This document shows, in pieces, positions 8,028 through 15,384 of a stretch of DNA of 64,000 nt. The notes beneath the pieces were generated by a model, which worked only from the letters and a program-made list of their open reading frames with translations, searched no databases and was not told the origin of the DNA. Made by a program: the position numbers and the translations under genes. Each line of letters opens with the position of its first letter. Positions within the stretch are counted from its first letter, which is position 1. The stretch spans positions 1 to 64,000 of the forward strand of contig CASDWJ010000020.1 of assembly GCA_949284695.1 (NCBI GenBank), read 5' to 3'. Source of the DNA: an uncultured Christensenella sp. (GTDB lineage: Bacteria > Bacillota > Clostridia > Christensenellales > UBA3700).

Positions 8028-8743
8028 TGCTTGATCACACAGAGACGGTCGCACTGATAGTCGCGGCGCAGAAGGGAGACGAAGGCGCAAAAGAGACGCT
8101 TATCGTCAACAATATGCCGCTGATTAAGTCGATCGCGGCGCGCTACCGCAACAAGATGATAGAATACGACGATCTGCTTCAGCTCGGCGCGATGGGACTC
8201 GTAAAGGCGATAAACAATTTCGACGTGTCGTTCGGAGTACGTTTTTCGACCTACGCCGTACCTATGATAGCGGGAGAGATAAAGCGCTTTATCAGAGACG
8301 ACGGCGCGATAAAGGTCAGCCGCTCTCTCAAAGCCGCATCTTTGAAGATACAGCAGATATCGAGCGAATACAAACAGGAGCACGGCGACGCGCCGCCCGT
8401 CGATTATCTCGCCGAAAAACTCGGTCTCGATCCTCAGGAAGTCGTCTTTGCGATGGACAGCAGTAAATATCCCGTGTCTATCTACGAAAAGTATGACGAC
8501 GACAACTCTCAATGCGTTATGGACAAACTCGCAAGCGGAGAAAGCGGCGAAGATATGATGGACAGAATGATACTTAAAGATTTCATCAGGACGCTCCCCA
8601 AGCGGGAAAAGACGGTCATAGTCCTGCGCTATTTCAAGGACAAGACGCAGAGTGAGATAGCAAGGATACTCGGCGTATCGCAGGTGCAGGTCTCGAGGAT
8701 AGAGAGCAAGATCATCAGCGAGATGAAAAAAGCGCTCGCGTAA
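8027..8743 (+). CDS. sigF: RNA polymerase sigma-F factor
   Basis: A 238-residue sigma-70 family protein with regions 2, 3 and 4: the -10 recognition segment YDDLLQLGAMGLVKAINNFD, the RFSTYAVPMI segment, and the C-terminal HTH SEIARILGVSQVQVSRIE. It directs the first forespore genes. The ATG overlaps the spoIIAB stop and has AGAGG 7 bases upstream. Its position after spoIIAA-AB and before spoVA genes separates it from sigma-G. A terminator follows. Confidence 0.95.
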   Translation: MLDHTETVALIVAAQKGDEGAKETLIVNNMPLIKSIAARYRNKMIEYDDLLQLGAMGLVKAINNFDVSFGVRFSTYAVPMIAGEIKRFIRDDGAIKVSRSLKAASLKIQQISSEYKQEHGDAPPVDYLAEKLGLDPQEVVFAMDSSKYPVSIYEKYDDDNSQCVMDKLASGESGEDMMDRMILKDFIRTLPKREKTVIVLRYFKDKTQSEIARILGVSQVQVSRIESKIISEMKKALA

Positions 8744-8748
8744 AAAAG

Positions 8749-8773
8749 ACGACGGTCATGCCGTCGTTTTTTT
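8749..8773 (+). terminator. Rho-independent terminator of the spoIIA operon
   Basis: A perfect 7-bp stem ACGACGG/CCGTCGT with a 5-base loop and seven T. Confidence 0.9.
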
Positions 8774-8775
8774 GC

Positions 8776-8807
8776 GGATAAAAAACCTTCAACGGCAAAT
8801 AATACTA
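8776..8807 (+). promoter_or_regulatory. Possible forespore (sigma-F/G) promoter of spoVA genes
   Basis: GGATA (8776-8780) is followed by GGCAAATAATACTA (8794-8807), which contains a sigma-F/G-like -10 (AATACTA). The spacing is not ideal (13 or 20 bases depending on the -10 chosen), so this is tentative. The location, between the spoIIA terminator and spoVAC, is where such a promoter is expected. Confidence 0.35.
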
Positions 8808-8826
8808 AAAACGAGAGGTAGTATTC

Positions 8827-8931
8827 ATGAAAAATCACGGTGAAGGTCACAACGAATACAAAGAAGCGGTTTTCCCGACAAAACGACCCACGGGAGAGGT
8901 GCACGAAGATGGACAAGAAGGAATATTCTGA
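8827..8931 (+). CDS. Possible 34-codon leader ORF before spoVAC
   Basis: ATG 8827 has GAGAGG 7 bases upstream and opens a 34-residue, histidine- and charge-rich frame (MKNHGEGHNEY...). It overlaps the first 23 bases of spoVAC in another frame. Its ribosome-binding site is as good as that of spoVAC, so it may be a small protein or a coupling leader. I do not recognise the sequence and it could be chance. Confidence 0.35.
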   Translation: MKNHGEGHNEYKEAVFPTKRPTGEVHEDGQEGIF

Positions 8932-9352
8932 GCTGGTCGAGCAAACCACTCCGCGAACTAAAGAAGGCAAGACTTTGCTTTGTGCGTTCGCTATCGGCGG
9001 GCTTATTTGCATGATAGGTCAGGGCATTTCGGACGCGTTGAGCGCGCTGATACCCTCATTCGACGAAAAAACGACAGGCGCGCTGACGGGCGTAGTCATG
9101 ATATTTCTCGGAAGTCTGCTGACGGGGCTCGGAGTGTACGACAAGATAGGATATTATGCGGGCGCGGGGTCGGTACTGCCGATCACAGGGTTTGCCAATT
9201 CGATCGTTTCACCCGCTATGGAATACAACAAAGAAGGCATTGTATTCGGTCTTATGGCAAAGATGTTTTCGATCGCGGGTCCGATAATCGTATCGGGTAT
9301 CTGCGCGTCGGTGCTGATCGGCGTAGTTTACTATATAATAGGGTTATTCTGA
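8909..9352 (+). CDS. spoVAC: Stage V sporulation protein AC
   Basis: A 147-residue integral membrane protein with about four hydrophobic segments and the family signature GSVLPITGFANSIVSPAMEYNKEG. SpoVAC is part of the inner-membrane channel that moves calcium-dipicolinate into the forespore and releases it at germination. Start ATG 8909 with GAGAGG 9 bases upstream; an ORF extending 5' to 8840 lacks such a site. The stop overlaps the spoVAD start (TGATG). spoVAA and spoVAB, present in Bacillus, are absent, as in many Clostridia. Confidence 0.95.
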   Translation: MDKKEYSELVEQTTPRTKEGKTLLCAFAIGGLICMIGQGISDALSALIPSFDEKTTGALTGVVMIFLGSLLTGLGVYDKIGYYAGAGSVLPITGFANSIVSPAMEYNKEGIVFGLMAKMFSIAGPIIVSGICASVLIGVVYYIIGLF

Positions 9353-10356
9353 TGAAAAAAGGCAGACAGACGTATATTCTCAACGACAAAGTATATATCG
9401 CCGCTACCGCTTCGATTGCGGGCGTAGACGAGGGCAACGGCAGACTCAGAGACTTTTTCGACTACGTTATAGACGAGAGCGAGTTCGGATGCAAGTCGCA
9501 CGAAAAGGCTGAAATAAAGCTGAGAAAACACGCGATAGAAAGTCTGCTCGCCAACGCAGACGTAAAAGCGGACGAGATAGACGCTATAATAGGCGGAGAT
9601 CTTCTCAATCAGCTCGTGCCGTCAGGGTTTTCGGCAAGAGAATTCGACGCGCCGTTCTGCGGACTGTACAGCGCGTGCGCGACTTTCGGGCAATCGCTTG
9701 CAACGGGCGCGCTTCTTCTCGGCGGAGGCGCGGATAAGGTGATATGTTGCACGAGTTCGCACTTCGCCACCGCGGAGCGGCAATACAGATTTCCGCTCGA
9801 ACTGGGCACTCAGCCTCCTCCGACCGCGCAGAGAACTGTCACGGGCGTCGGATGTGCGCTTCTGACGAGAGAAAAACCGGCAAAAAAATGTCCCGTGATA
9901 ACCGCGTTCACAATCGGCAAGGTCATCGATATGGGGCTTGACGACCCCAACAATATGGGCGCGGCAATGGCTCCCGCGACCTGCGAGACGATTTCTGCAC
10001 ATCTCGACGAGCGCGGGGTAAAAGCAGATTATTACGATCTCATCGTAACCGGAGATCTCGGTAAACTCGGCAGAGAGCTGCTTTGCAGTATGCTCGACAA
10101 AAAATATGGTTGCGTAAAAGACAGGATCAACGACTGCGGTTGTATGATCTTCAAGGACAGTCAAAAATGCGGTCTCGGCGGCTCGGGTGCGGGGTGCAGT
10201 TCGCTCGTATTCTGCAGTTATCTGTACAAGACTATGCTTGCCGGAGGTCTGAAGCGCATACTTTTAGTGCCGACAGGCGCGATGCTTTCAAAGGATTCTT
10301 CTTTGCAGGGCGAAAGCATACCCGCTATCGCGCACGCCGTTGCAATAGAAATGTAG
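9352..10356 (+). CDS. spoVAD: Stage V sporulation protein AD
   Basis: A 334-residue protein of the thiolase/FabH-like fold used by SpoVAD to bind dipicolinic acid at the inner membrane. Recognisable segments are the N-terminal VYIAATASIAGVDEG, the central YSACATFGQSLATGA, and CSSHFATAERQYRFPLELG. No catalytic thiolase activity is expected. ATG 9352 shares an A with the spoVAC stop. It lies between spoVAC and spoVAE, as in other spore formers. Confidence 0.95.
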   Translation: MKKGRQTYILNDKVYIAATASIAGVDEGNGRLRDFFDYVIDESEFGCKSHEKAEIKLRKHAIESLLANADVKADEIDAIIGGDLLNQLVPSGFSAREFDAPFCGLYSACATFGQSLATGALLLGGGADKVICCTSSHFATAERQYRFPLELGTQPPPTAQRTVTGVGCALLTREKPAKKCPVITAFTIGKVIDMGLDDPNNMGAAMAPATCETISAHLDERGVKADYYDLIVTGDLGKLGRELLCSMLDKKYGCVKDRINDCGCMIFKDSQKCGLGGSGAGCSSLVFCSYLYKTMLAGGLKRILLVPTGAMLSKDSSLQGESIPAIAHAVAIEM

Positions 10357-10364
10357 AGGTGTTT

Positions 10365-10733
10365 ATGCAGTATTTTCTCACTTATCTCAAGGTTTTCGCG
10401 GTAGGCGGGCTCGTCTGCGCGACAGGTCAGATACTCATCAACAAGACGAAAATGACTTCGGCGCGCGTGCTCGTGACTTTTCTGCTCGCGGGCGCGGCGC
10501 TCGAAGCGGTCGGACTTTTCAGGTATATAGAGGATTTCGGCAAAGCGGGGATAACGATACCCATTACCGGCTTCGGCAAATCGCTCGCCGCAGGCGCGAT
10601 AGAGGGCGCGAAACAGGGGTTGTATCAGGCTTGCACGGGCGGTCTCGCGGCGGTGTCGGCAGGACTTACGGCGGCGATAGCGTTCGGCTTCGTAATAGCT
10701 CTCGTATCAAAGTCGAGACCCAAAGGGACATAA
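10365..10733 (+). CDS. spoVAE: Stage V sporulation protein AE
   Basis: A 122-residue hydrophobic protein similar in layout to SpoVAC, with the shared motif PITGFGKSLAAGAIEGAK and about four membrane segments. It is the third part of the dipicolinate channel. Start ATG 10365 with AGAGGTG upstream, 8 bases after the spoVAD stop. A GC-rich palindrome at 10778-10792 lies downstream but lacks a T-run, so the transcript end is unclear. Confidence 0.93.
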   Translation: MQYFLTYLKVFAVGGLVCATGQILINKTKMTSARVLVTFLLAGAALEAVGLFRYIEDFGKAGITIPITGFGKSLAAGAIEGAKQGLYQACTGGLAAVSAGLTAAIAFGFVIALVSKSRPKGT

Positions 10734-10910
10734 ACAACGGCGGGACACCGCCAAAGTTTGTTTTGCACGGTATGGGGGCGCGTGTGACGCGCTCTTTCCG
10801 ATGTTTATATAAAAATTTTTTCGACGCACGGGTAGTACCCTGATCGACCGTTTATATCTATATTCTTGCGGCGGCGTCTCTTATCGCGACGTTAAGGCAT
10901 ATAATATAGT

Positions 10911-11585
10911 GTGAAAAGCTGTCGCAGGGTAAAAAAGAGGCTCAGAACAATAGCCGTGCTCGCGCTCGTTGTCGCCGTCGCGGCGGTGGCGGGCATTTAC
11001 GTGCGCTCCAACGTCGTGCCGCTCGTGACCGATAAAGCGTATTATTCGATACGCGGCGAGGCGGTGCGAGCGCTCAACAACGCCTATCAGAGCACGGTCG
11101 AAGAGATGACTTCTCTCGGATATTCCGATTTTGTGACAATAAAATACAACGCGGCGGGCGAAATAAACCTTATCAGCGTTGATATGCTCAAAGTCAACAC
11201 CGTGATGAGTTATATCAGCACCGTCGTGCTCGACGAAATGCAGTCGATCGCTGTGAACGGAGTTGACGTGCCGCTCGGCGCGTTCAGCGGCATAATGCTT
11301 CTCGGCGACAACGGGAGCGACGTAAAAGTCGAGGTCGAGACCGTGGGTATCGCAGAGTGCAGCTTCAGGTCGGATTTTGAGACGGTCGGCATAAATCAGG
11401 TGCGACACACGCTGTATATAGACATCGTAGCGACCGCCAACGTCGTGCTTCCGCTTTACGCAAAAGACGTGTTCTGCGAAAGTTCGCTTCTGCTTTGCGA
11501 AAACGTCATCGTCGGCGACGTGCCCGAATTTTATTTTCAAAATCAGGGTGTTTTCGATATTTCGGGCACAAAACAGTTGCCGTAA
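10911..11585 (+). CDS. yunB: Sporulation protein YunB
   Basis: A 224-residue protein with one N-terminal membrane anchor (about residues 12-30) and the YunB landmarks: NVVPLVTDKAYYSIRGEA, a VPLGAFSG segment, GINQVRHTLYIDI and VIVGDVPEFY. In Bacillus YunB is made in the mother cell under sigma-E and is needed for efficient sporulation; its biochemical role is unknown. Start GTG 10911 has no ribosome-binding site. A CATATAAT sequence (10898-10905) ends 5 bases before it. It may be a sigma-E or sigma-A -10, which would make the message leaderless, or the true start may lie further in. Confidence 0.85.
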   Translation: MKSCRRVKKRLRTIAVLALVVAVAAVAGIYVRSNVVPLVTDKAYYSIRGEAVRALNNAYQSTVEEMTSLGYSDFVTIKYNAAGEINLISVDMLKVNTVMSYISTVVLDEMQSIAVNGVDVPLGAFSGIMLLGDNGSDVKVEVETVGIAECSFRSDFETVGINQVRHTLYIDIVATANVVLPLYAKDVFCESSLLLCENVIVGDVPEFYFQNQGVFDISGTKQLP

Positions 11586-11605
11586 CCGTTTTTTTATTGT
11601 AGAAT
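11577..11605 (+). promoter_or_regulatory. Promoter of the pheST T-box operon
   Basis: TTGCCG (11577-11582), 17 bases, TAGAAT (11600-11605). The -35 lies in the last codons of yunB. Transcription would start just before the T-box leader. Confidence 0.5.
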
Positions 11606-11611
11606 AAGATA

Positions 11612-11840
11612 AAAGCGACGACACGGGAACGTGCCTTGTACAGCTCCGACAGAGATTTCGCCCGATACGCTGAAAGGGCGATTCGGTACGCGACAGGGGA
11701 ATTCGCCCGTCAGCTCGGTTTCTGAACTTTGAGTAGGAAACCGCGGTGGCGCGTTATAGCCGCAAAGAGGTCCGACCGCGGTCGGGCGAATTTAGGTGGT
11801 ACAGCGTGAGAACGCCCTAATATACGGGGCGTTCTTTTTT
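11612..11840 (+). promoter_or_regulatory. T-box riboswitch, phenylalanine
   Basis: The conserved T-box sequence AGGTGGTACAGCG is at 11794-11806. It is followed by a terminator stem (11810-11817 with 11826-11834) and a T-run. Upstream are the stem I region with AGAGA, a helix closed by GGTTTC/GAAACC, and a GC-rich stem before the T-box. A TTC triplet at 11702-11704, within GGGGAATTCGCC, is the likely Phe specifier. Uncharged tRNA-Phe would favour the antiterminator and turn on pheST. Confidence 0.93.
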
Positions 11841-11854
11841 ATATCGGAGGATTT

Positions 11855-12874
11855 ATGAAAGAGAAAATCGAGAACCTGATGAACACTGCGCTCGCAGAAG
11901 TTGAGCAGGCGCAGAGCGTTGCAGATCTCGCCAAAGTCAAGGTCAGATACCTCGGCAAAAACGGCGAACTCACAGCGTTGCTTCGCGGCATGAAAGACGT
12001 GCCCGCCGATCAGAGACCGGTCGTTGGCGCATACGTCAACACGGCGAGAGACGCGATCACGAACGCCGCCGAAGAAAAGGAAAAGGCGCTCAAAGAGAAA
12101 GAGATCGAAGAAAAAATGGCAAAAGAAAGCATTGACGTGACTTACGAGCCGACCGAAGTCAGACTCGGCAGTCTGCATCCGTGCACCCTCGTGAAGAACG
12201 AGATCGTCGATATCTTCACGTCGCTCGGCTTTTCTGTCGCGCAGGGACCCGAAGTCGAACTCGACTTTTTCAACTTCCAGGCGCTCAACATTCCCAAGGA
12301 TCACCCGGCGAGAGATATGCAGGATACCTTCTATCTCGGCGAAGACATGCTTCTCAGGACGCACACTTCGCCCGTTCAGGTGAGGACGATGCTCGACAAA
12401 AAACCGCCGATCAGAATAGTCGTGCCCGGCAAGGTCTACCGTCCCGACGACGACGCGACCCACAGCCCGATGTTCCAACAGATAGAGGGACTCGTTGTGG
12501 ACAAGCATATCACGCTCTGCGACCTAAAGGGAATACTTTCTCTGTTTGCCAAAGAGCTTTTCGACAAGAATACGAAAATAAGATTCCGCCCGTCATATTT
12601 CCCGTTTACCGAGCCGAGCGTTGAGGTCGACGTGACCTGCTCGCAATGCCACGGCAAGGGTTGCCGCCTCTGCAAAGGCACCGGCTGGATCGAAGTCCTC
12701 GGCGCGGGCGTAGTCAATCCCAAAGTGCTCGAGAACTGCGGCATAGACAGCAACGAATACAGCGGTTTCGCGTTCGGTATGGGCATAGAACGCATTACTA
12801 TGATAAAATACGGCATACCCGATATGAGGATATTGTTTGAGAACGACGCGAGATTCCTCAGGAGCTTCAGGTGA
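11855..12874 (+). CDS. pheS: Phenylalanine-tRNA ligase alpha subunit
   Basis: A 339-residue class II synthetase subunit. It has an N-terminal coiled coil (residues 1-85) that grips tRNA, then motif 2 and 3 regions: [42 protein letters not shown] and [13 protein letters not shown]. It forms an alpha2-beta2 enzyme with PheT that charges tRNA-Phe. RBS CGGAGG 6 bases before ATG 11855. It is controlled by the T-box leader and followed after 8 bases by pheT. Confidence 0.97.
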   Translation: MKEKIENLMNTALAEVEQAQSVADLAKVKVRYLGKNGELTALLRGMKDVPADQRPVVGAYVNTARDAITNAAEEKEKALKEKEIEEKMAKESIDVTYEPTEVRLGSLHPCTLVKNEIVDIFTSLGFSVAQGPEVELDFFNFQALNIPKDHPARDMQDTFYLGEDMLLRTHTSPVQVRTMLDKKPPIRIVVPGKVYRPDDDATHSPMFQQIEGLVVDKHITLCDLKGILSLFAKELFDKNTKIRFRPSYFPFTEPSVEVDVTCSQCHGKGCRLCKGTGWIEVLGAGVVNPKVLENCGIDSNEYSGFAFGMGIERITMIKYGIPDMRILFENDARFLRSFR

Positions 12875-12882
12875 GGTGAAAT

Positions 12883-15279
12883 ATGAAAGTATCTTTGAAT
12901 TGGCTTAAAGATTTTGTAGATATAGACGTAGACGTGCACGAGCTTGCGGACAAACTCGTCTCCGCCGGCTTCGAAGTCGAGGAGATCATAGACAAGGCGT
13001 CTCAGACCAAAAACGTCGTGCTCGGCAAAATAGTCAAACTGACCAAGCACCCCGACGCGGACAAACTTCAGATCTGCGCGATCGACGTCGGTCAGAAAGA
13101 GACCGTGCAGATAATTACGGGCGCGCAGAACGTGGCGGAAGGAGATCTCGTTCCCGTCGCTATGGACAACTCGCTTCTTCCCACCGGTCAGGTCATCAAA
13201 AAGGGCAAACTGCGCGGCATAGAGTCTTGCGGTATGCTTTGCTCGGGCGAAGAACTCATGCTGACAGAAGCGGATTATAAGGGCGCGAGCGTCTACGGCA
13301 TACTCATAATGAACGGCGAAAAATATCCGCTCGGCACAGACATCAACGTCGTGCTCGGCAACGACGACGTCGTGCTCGATATCGGCGTGACCGCCAACAG
13401 AAGCGATTGCAACAGCGTGCTCGGCATAGCGAGGGAAATTGCGACCGTGCTCGGAAAACCGCTCAGAATGCCCGAAATCGGCTTTGAATGCGAAGCGGGA
13501 GAGGTAAGCGACTACGTCGACGTAAAAGTCGAGGACGCTCAACTCTGTCCGAGGTATATGGCGGCGGCGGTGCGCGACATAAAGATATGTCCGTCTGCCG
13601 AGATAATTCAGAAAAGACTGAGAAGCGTCGGACTGAGACCGATAACCAATTTCGTCGATATAACCAATTACGTGCTGATCGAGATAGGTCAGCCTATGCA
13701 CGCGTTTGACGCAGACAAGCTGTCGGGGTCGAAGATAATCGCAAGGCGCGCCGCAAACGGCGAAAAGATAGTCGCGCTCGACAATAAAGAATATACGCTC
13801 GACGACAGCATGCTCGCGATATGCGACAAGGACAAGCCGTGCGCGATAGCGGGCGTCATGGGCGGCAACAACAGTTGTGTGGACGAGAACACCAAGGATA
13901 TCATATTCGAGAGCGCGAAATTTGCGCGCGACAATATCCGCCGTACCGCGAGAACGCTCAATCTCCATTCTGATTCCTCCTTCAGATACGAAAGAGGTAT
14001 CGATCTCGAAAGCCAGAGACTGGGACTCATGCGCGCGCTGACGCTTGTATACAAATACGGCTACGGCAAGATCGCAAAGGGCGTAGTCGACTGCTGCAAT
14101 GCAGACCTTACGCAAAAGACTCTGCGCGTAGACGCGGGCAGGATAGACGATATCCTCGGTATCGTCGTGCCGCGCGATAAGATGGTGTCCATACTCAACA
14201 GTCTGCAGATAGAGACCGTCCTCGAAGGCGACACGCTCGTCTGCAAGGCTCCGCTTTTCCGCGACGACATTGAGAACGCCAACGATCTCGCGGAGGAAAT
14301 AATCAGGCTTTACGGCTACGACAACATCGTCGAGACCCTCATGGACAAGGGCAAACAGACGGTGGGCGGCAAGACCGACGATCAGAAGGCGGTCGACACT
14401 ATCAAAAATATCTGCGTGAACAACGGCTACAGCGAGACTCTGACCTATTCGTTCACCAGCCCCAGAAGTTTCGACGTGCTCAGACTTTCCGCGGACGACC
14501 CCGCGAGAAAGTGCGTGACGATACTCAATCCGCTCGGCGAAGACGTCTCCGTGATGAGAACGTCGCTTGCATACAGCATGATGTCCGTGCTCGCGTCCAA
14601 CGTGCTCAAGAGCGTTAAGAACGCGCGTTTCTTCGAGGTGTCCAACGTATATCTGCCCGAAAGCGTGCCCGTCGACAAACAGCCCGAGGAGAGAGAACGC
14701 CTCGTCATAGGCGCATACGGCAAGGATGAAAACTTCTATACAGTCAACGAAGTCGTGCGCGCGATAATCGACAAGTTCGGTCTCAAAGTCACTTTTGCGC
14801 GCTCCAAACGTCCGTATCTTCACAGCGGCAAGAGCGCTGATATCTTCGTCGGCAAGTTCCCGATAGGTTACGTCGGCGAAGTGCATCCGTCCGTTGCGGC
14901 GGCGTTCGACGTCAAAGAGAGGCTTTATGTTGCAGAACTCGACGTCGCAAGCGTTGAAAAATACCGCAAAAAGGGCTATAAATTTGAAGAAATAGGCAAA
15001 TATCCGCCCGTAGAGAGAGACATCGCCGTCACCGTAGACGAGAGCGTCACCGCGGCGGAGATACTCGCGTGCGTAACGAGCGCCGGCGGCTCTATGATGA
15101 AGATCGCGCGCATATTCGACGTTTACAGAAACGCGTCGATCGGCGAAAACAAAAAGAGCGTGGCGGTCAACATGGTGTTCAGACTGACCGACAGGACTCT
15201 GACCGACGAGGAGGTCAGCGCAAAAGTCGAACGCGTGCTGACCAAGCTGACGTCTCAGCTCGGCGCGGCGCTCAGATAA
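12883..15279 (+). CDS. pheT: Phenylalanine-tRNA ligase beta subunit
   Basis: A 798-residue subunit of the usual length. Domains in order: N-terminal segment, OB-fold tRNA-binding (EMAP-like) domain about 39-150 (VVLGKIVKLTKHPDADKLQIC), B3/B4 editing domain (RYMAAAVRDIKI onward), B5 domain, catalytic-like core and C-terminal anticodon-binding FDX-ACB domain (about 700-796, YPPVERDIAVTVDE). It edits mischarged Tyr. RBS GAGGTG before ATG 12883. A 955-codon open frame lies on the opposite strand but is only a shadow of codon bias. Confidence 0.97.
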   Translation: MKVSLNWLKDFVDIDVDVHELADKLVSAGFEVEEIIDKASQTKNVVLGKIVKLTKHPDADKLQICAIDVGQKETVQIITGAQNVAEGDLVPVAMDNSLLPTGQVIKKGKLRGIESCGMLCSGEELMLTEADYKGASVYGILIMNGEKYPLGTDINVVLGNDDVVLDIGVTANRSDCNSVLGIAREIATVLGKPLRMPEIGFECEAGEVSDYVDVKVEDAQLCPRYMAAAVRDIKICPSAEIIQKRLRSVGLRPITNFVDITNYVLIEIGQPMHAFDADKLSGSKIIARRAANGEKIVALDNKEYTLDDSMLAICDKDKPCAIAGVMGGNNSCVDENTKDIIFESAKFARDNIRRTARTLNLHSDSSFRYERGIDLESQRLGLMRALTLVYKYGYGKIAKGVVDCCNADLTQKTLRVDAGRIDDILGIVVPRDKMVSILNSLQIETVLEGDTLVCKAPLFRDDIENANDLAEEIIRLYGYDNIVETLMDKGKQTVGGKTDDQKAVDTIKNICVNNGYSETLTYSFTSPRSFDVLRLSADDPARKCVTILNPLGEDVSVMRTSLAYSMMSVLASNVLKSVKNARFFEVSNVYLPESVPVDKQPEERERLVIGAYGKDENFYTVNEVVRAIIDKFGLKVTFARSKRPYLHSGKSADIFVGKFPIGYVGEVHPSVAAAFDVKERLYVAELDVASVEKYRKKGYKFEEIGKYPPVERDIAVTVDESVTAAEILACVTSAGGSMMKIARIFDVYRNASIGENKKSVAVNMVFRLTDRTLTDEEVSAKVERVLTKLTSQLGAALR

Positions 15280-15334
15280 ACTCACCGCAACATCGGCGCG
15301 CAAAGTTATTTCTCAACCGTACGCGTCGCAAGCC

Positions 15335-15360
15335 AACGGGCAGCGTTTCCCGTTTTAAAA
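15335..15360 (+). terminator. Weak hairpin after pheT
   Basis: A stem AACGGG/CCCGTT with an 8-base loop is followed by TTTTAAAA. It is a possible partial terminator between pheT and the U32 gene. Confidence 0.35.
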
Positions 15361-15384
15361 CGACTGACTAAAGGAGTGACGGGC

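Noticed and set aside
10778..10792. A GCGCGT/ACGCGC palindrome as terminator of the spoVA genes
   Set aside because: No T-run follows within a useful distance.
12436..15303. A 955-codon open frame on the minus strand opposite pheS/pheT
   Set aside because: It is antisense to a certain gene in a fixed codon phase, has no ribosome-binding site and no recognisable domains; it results from codon bias. Other long antisense frames have the same explanation.
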